Shown: positions 4,713 to 6,405 of the stretch, in pieces
How positions within the stretch are numbered: position 1 is the stretch's first letter
Layout of the letters: each line of letters begins with the position of its first letter
NCBI GenBank assembly: GCA_003488145.1
Contig: DNMQ01000362.1
Span: forward strand, 1-6,405
DNA: 6,405 nt
Direction: 5' to 3'
DNA from: Pseudomonas sp.
GTDB taxonomy: Bacteria > Pseudomonadota > Gammaproteobacteria > Pseudomonadales > Pseudomonadaceae
Notes under the pieces: model-generated
Told to the model about the DNA's origin: nothing
What the model saw: the letters and a program-made list of their open reading frames with translations, nothing else
Databases searched by the model: none
Made by a program: the position numbers and the translations under genes

Positions 4713-6405
4713 ATGAACGACGACGTCAATCAGGATCATATCGAGCAGGAAATCATCTCCTCCAACGGTCTCGTACTGCCCGATCAACAGCAGCCGGACA
4801 AGCTCTACATCATCCCGGTGCACAACCGACCTTTCTTCCCGGCGCAGGTGTTGCCGGTGATCGTCAACGAAGATCCCTGGGCCGAGACGCTAGACCGCGT
4901 GTCCAAGACGCCGCACCAACGGGTCGCGCTGTTCTTCGTCGACTCGCCGGTGCTGGACATGGCCACGTTCGACCCGGACAGCCTGCCGGAGCACGGCACC
5001 ATGGTCCGCGTGCATCACGCCTCGCAGGAGGGCGGCAAGCTGCAGTTCGTCGCCCAGGGCCTGGCGCGGGTGCGCATCCGCGGCTGGCTGCGGCGCAAGC
5101 CGCCGTATCTGGTAGAAGTCGATTACCCGAAGAGCGATGACGACCCGCGTGACGAGGTGAAGGCCTACGGCATGGCGCTGATCAACGCGATCAAGGAACT
5201 GCTGCCGCTCAACCCGCTGTATAGCGAGGAGTTGAAGAACTACCTTAATCGCTTCAGCCCCAACGACCCGTCGCCGCTTTCGGACTTCGCTGCCGCGCTG
5301 ACCACCGCGCCTGGCGTGGAGTTGCAGGAAGTGCTGGATACCGTGCCAGTGCTCAAGCGCATGGAGAAGGTGCTGCCGCTGCTGCGCAAGGAAGTGGAAG
5401 TCGCCAGGCTACAGAAGGAGCTGACCGGTGAGGTCAACCGCAAGATCGGCGAGCGCCAGCGCGAGTTCTTCCTCAAGGAACAACTGAAGATCATCCAGCG
5501 CGAGCTGGGTATCACCAAGGACGACAAGAGCGCCGACGCCGACGAGTTCCGCGCCCGCCTTAACGGCAAGGTGGTGCCACCCGCCGCGCAGAAGCGAATC
5601 GACGAGGAACTGAACAAGCTGTCGATCCTCGAGACCGGCTCACCGGAATATGCAGTCACCCGCAACTACCTGGACTGGGCCACCGCCCTGCCCTGGGGCG
5701 TATTCGGCCAGGACAAGCTCGACCTCAAGCGCGCGCGCAAGGTGCTGGACAAGCACCACGCTGGCCTCGATGACATCAAGAACCGCATCCTCGAATTTCT
5801 TGCCGTCGGCGCCTTCAAGGGCGAGATCGCCGGCTCCATCGTGCTGCTGGTCGGCCCGCCCGGCGTGGGCAAGACCAGCATCGGCAAGTCCATCGCCGAA
5901 TCCCTGGGGCGGCCGTTCTATCGCTTCTCGGTAGGAGGTATGCGCGATGAGGCGGAGATCAAGGGCCACCGCCGCACCTACATCGGCGCCCTGCCCGGCA
6001 AGCTGGTGCAGGCGCTAAAGGATGTCGAGGTGATGAACCCGGTGATCATGCTCGACGAGATCGACAAGCTCAGCACCAGCTATCAGGGCGATCCGGCTTC
6101 AGCGCTGCTGGAAACGCTCGACCCGGAGCAGAACGTCGAATTCCTCGATCATTACCTGGACCTGCGCCTGGACCTGTCCAAGGTGCTGTTCGTCTGCACG
6201 GCAAACACCCTGGACTCGATTCCCGGCCCGCTGCTCGACCGCATGGAAGTGATCCGCCTGTCCGGCTATATCGCCGAAGAGAAGCTGGCCATCGCTAAGC
6301 GCCACCTGTGGCCGAAGCTGTTGGACAAGACCGGCGTGCCGAAGGAGCGCCTGGCCATCAGCGACAGTGCCTTGAAGGCGGTGATCGAAGGCTATGCCCG
6401 CGAGG
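4713..6405 (+). CDS. asrA: Lon-family ATP-dependent protease, N-terminal part (probable AsrA)
   Basis: This is a cytoplasmic hexameric AAA+ serine protease of family S16 that unfolds and degrades damaged or regulatory proteins. The window holds 564 codons, open at the right edge, of an expected roughly 800. The LON substrate-binding domain starts at about residue 31 (LYIIPVHNRPFFPAQVLPVIV). A helical, coiled-coil-prone stretch at about 225-270 includes REFFLKEQLKIIQRELG. The AAA+ module has Walker A GPPGVGKT (381-388), Walker B VIMLDEID (D448, E449), sensor-1 N498 and arginine finger R510 in PGPLLDRMEVI. The Ser-Lys protease domain is off the edge. An in-frame TAA at 4683-4685 makes the ATG at 4713 the first available start, with only a weak GGGTG 4 nt upstream. 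The symbol rests on its position next to pruR, as for P. aeruginosa PA0779 (AsrA, linked to aminoglycoside and heat stress), rather than housekeeping Lon. The Lon family is certain; the paralogue call is less so. Confidence 0.9.
   Translation, partial: MNDDVNQDHIEQEIISSNGLVLPDQQQPDKLYIIPVHNRPFFPAQVLPVIVNEDPWAETLDRVSKTPHQRVALFFVDSPVLDMATFDPDSLPEHGTMVRVHHASQEGGKLQFVAQGLARVRIRGWLRRKPPYLVEVDYPKSDDDPRDEVKAYGMALINAIKELLPLNPLYSEELKNYLNRFSPNDPSPLSDFAAALTTAPGVELQEVLDTVPVLKRMEKVLPLLRKEVEVARLQKELTGEVNRKIGERQREFFLKEQLKIIQRELGITKDDKSADADEFRARLNGKVVPPAAQKRIDEELNKLSILETGSPEYAVTRNYLDWATALPWGVFGQDKLDLKRARKVLDKHHAGLDDIKNRILEFLAVGAFKGEIAGSIVLLVGPPGVGKTSIGKSIAESLGRPFYRFSVGGMRDEAEIKGHRRTYIGALPGKLVQALKDVEVMNPVIMLDEIDKLSTSYQGDPASALLETLDPEQNVEFLDHYLDLRLDLSKVLFVCTANTLDSIPGPLLDRMEVIRLSGYIAEEKLAIAKRHLWPKLLDKTGVPKERLAISDSALKAVIEGYARE

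Noticed and set aside
5240..6305. Minus-strand frames opposite the Lon-family gene (for example 5240-5665, 5640-5969)
   Set aside because: The plus-strand frame carries the Walker A, Walker B, sensor and arginine-finger motifs in the expected order, so these frames are shadows.

Overview
The window looks like ordinary chromosome from a high-GC gammaproteobacterium, most likely a Pseudomonas sensu lato species (P. aeruginosa / stutzeri / mendocina type). The reasons are GC-rich third positions throughout, a proline-utilisation locus of the Pseudomonas design (PutA without a DNA-binding domain plus a separate AraC-type activator), and its linkage to a second Lon-family protease. From memory, P. 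aeruginosa has the same neighbourhood: asrA (PA0779), pruR (PA0780), putA (PA0782) and putP (PA0783). No mobile element, CRISPR array, tRNA or rRNA was seen.

Layout. Positions 1-161 (minus) are the first 53 codons of putP, the Na+/proline symporter. Positions 162-406 are a 245-bp putA-putP gap with two strong hairpins, a set of alternative short hairpins, and two exact AANAANAA motifs in the transcript, the sequence recognised by Hfq/Crc. Positions 407-3568 (minus) are a complete putA (1053 aa). Positions 3569-3831 are the 263-bp putA control region, holding a 13-bp direct repeat with a 21-bp period, which is the geometry expected for an AraC-family activator. Positions 3832-4587 (minus) are an AraC-family regulator, probably pruR. 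Positions 4588-4712 are a divergent intergenic region with a heat-shock-type (RpoH-like) promoter facing right. Positions 4713-6405 (plus) are the N-terminal 564 codons of a Lon-family ATP-dependent protease, probably asrA, running off the edge.

How it works together (inference from family knowledge). PruR senses proline and activates putA and then putP. PutP imports proline, and PutA oxidises it in two channelled steps to glutamate. Crc/Hfq would repress PutP translation when better carbon sources are present. The divergent protease belongs to proteostasis and is probably linked by position only.

I found no previously undescribed system. The most checkable observations are regulatory: the 21-bp-spaced repeats, the RpoH-like promoter, and the paired Hfq/Crc motifs.
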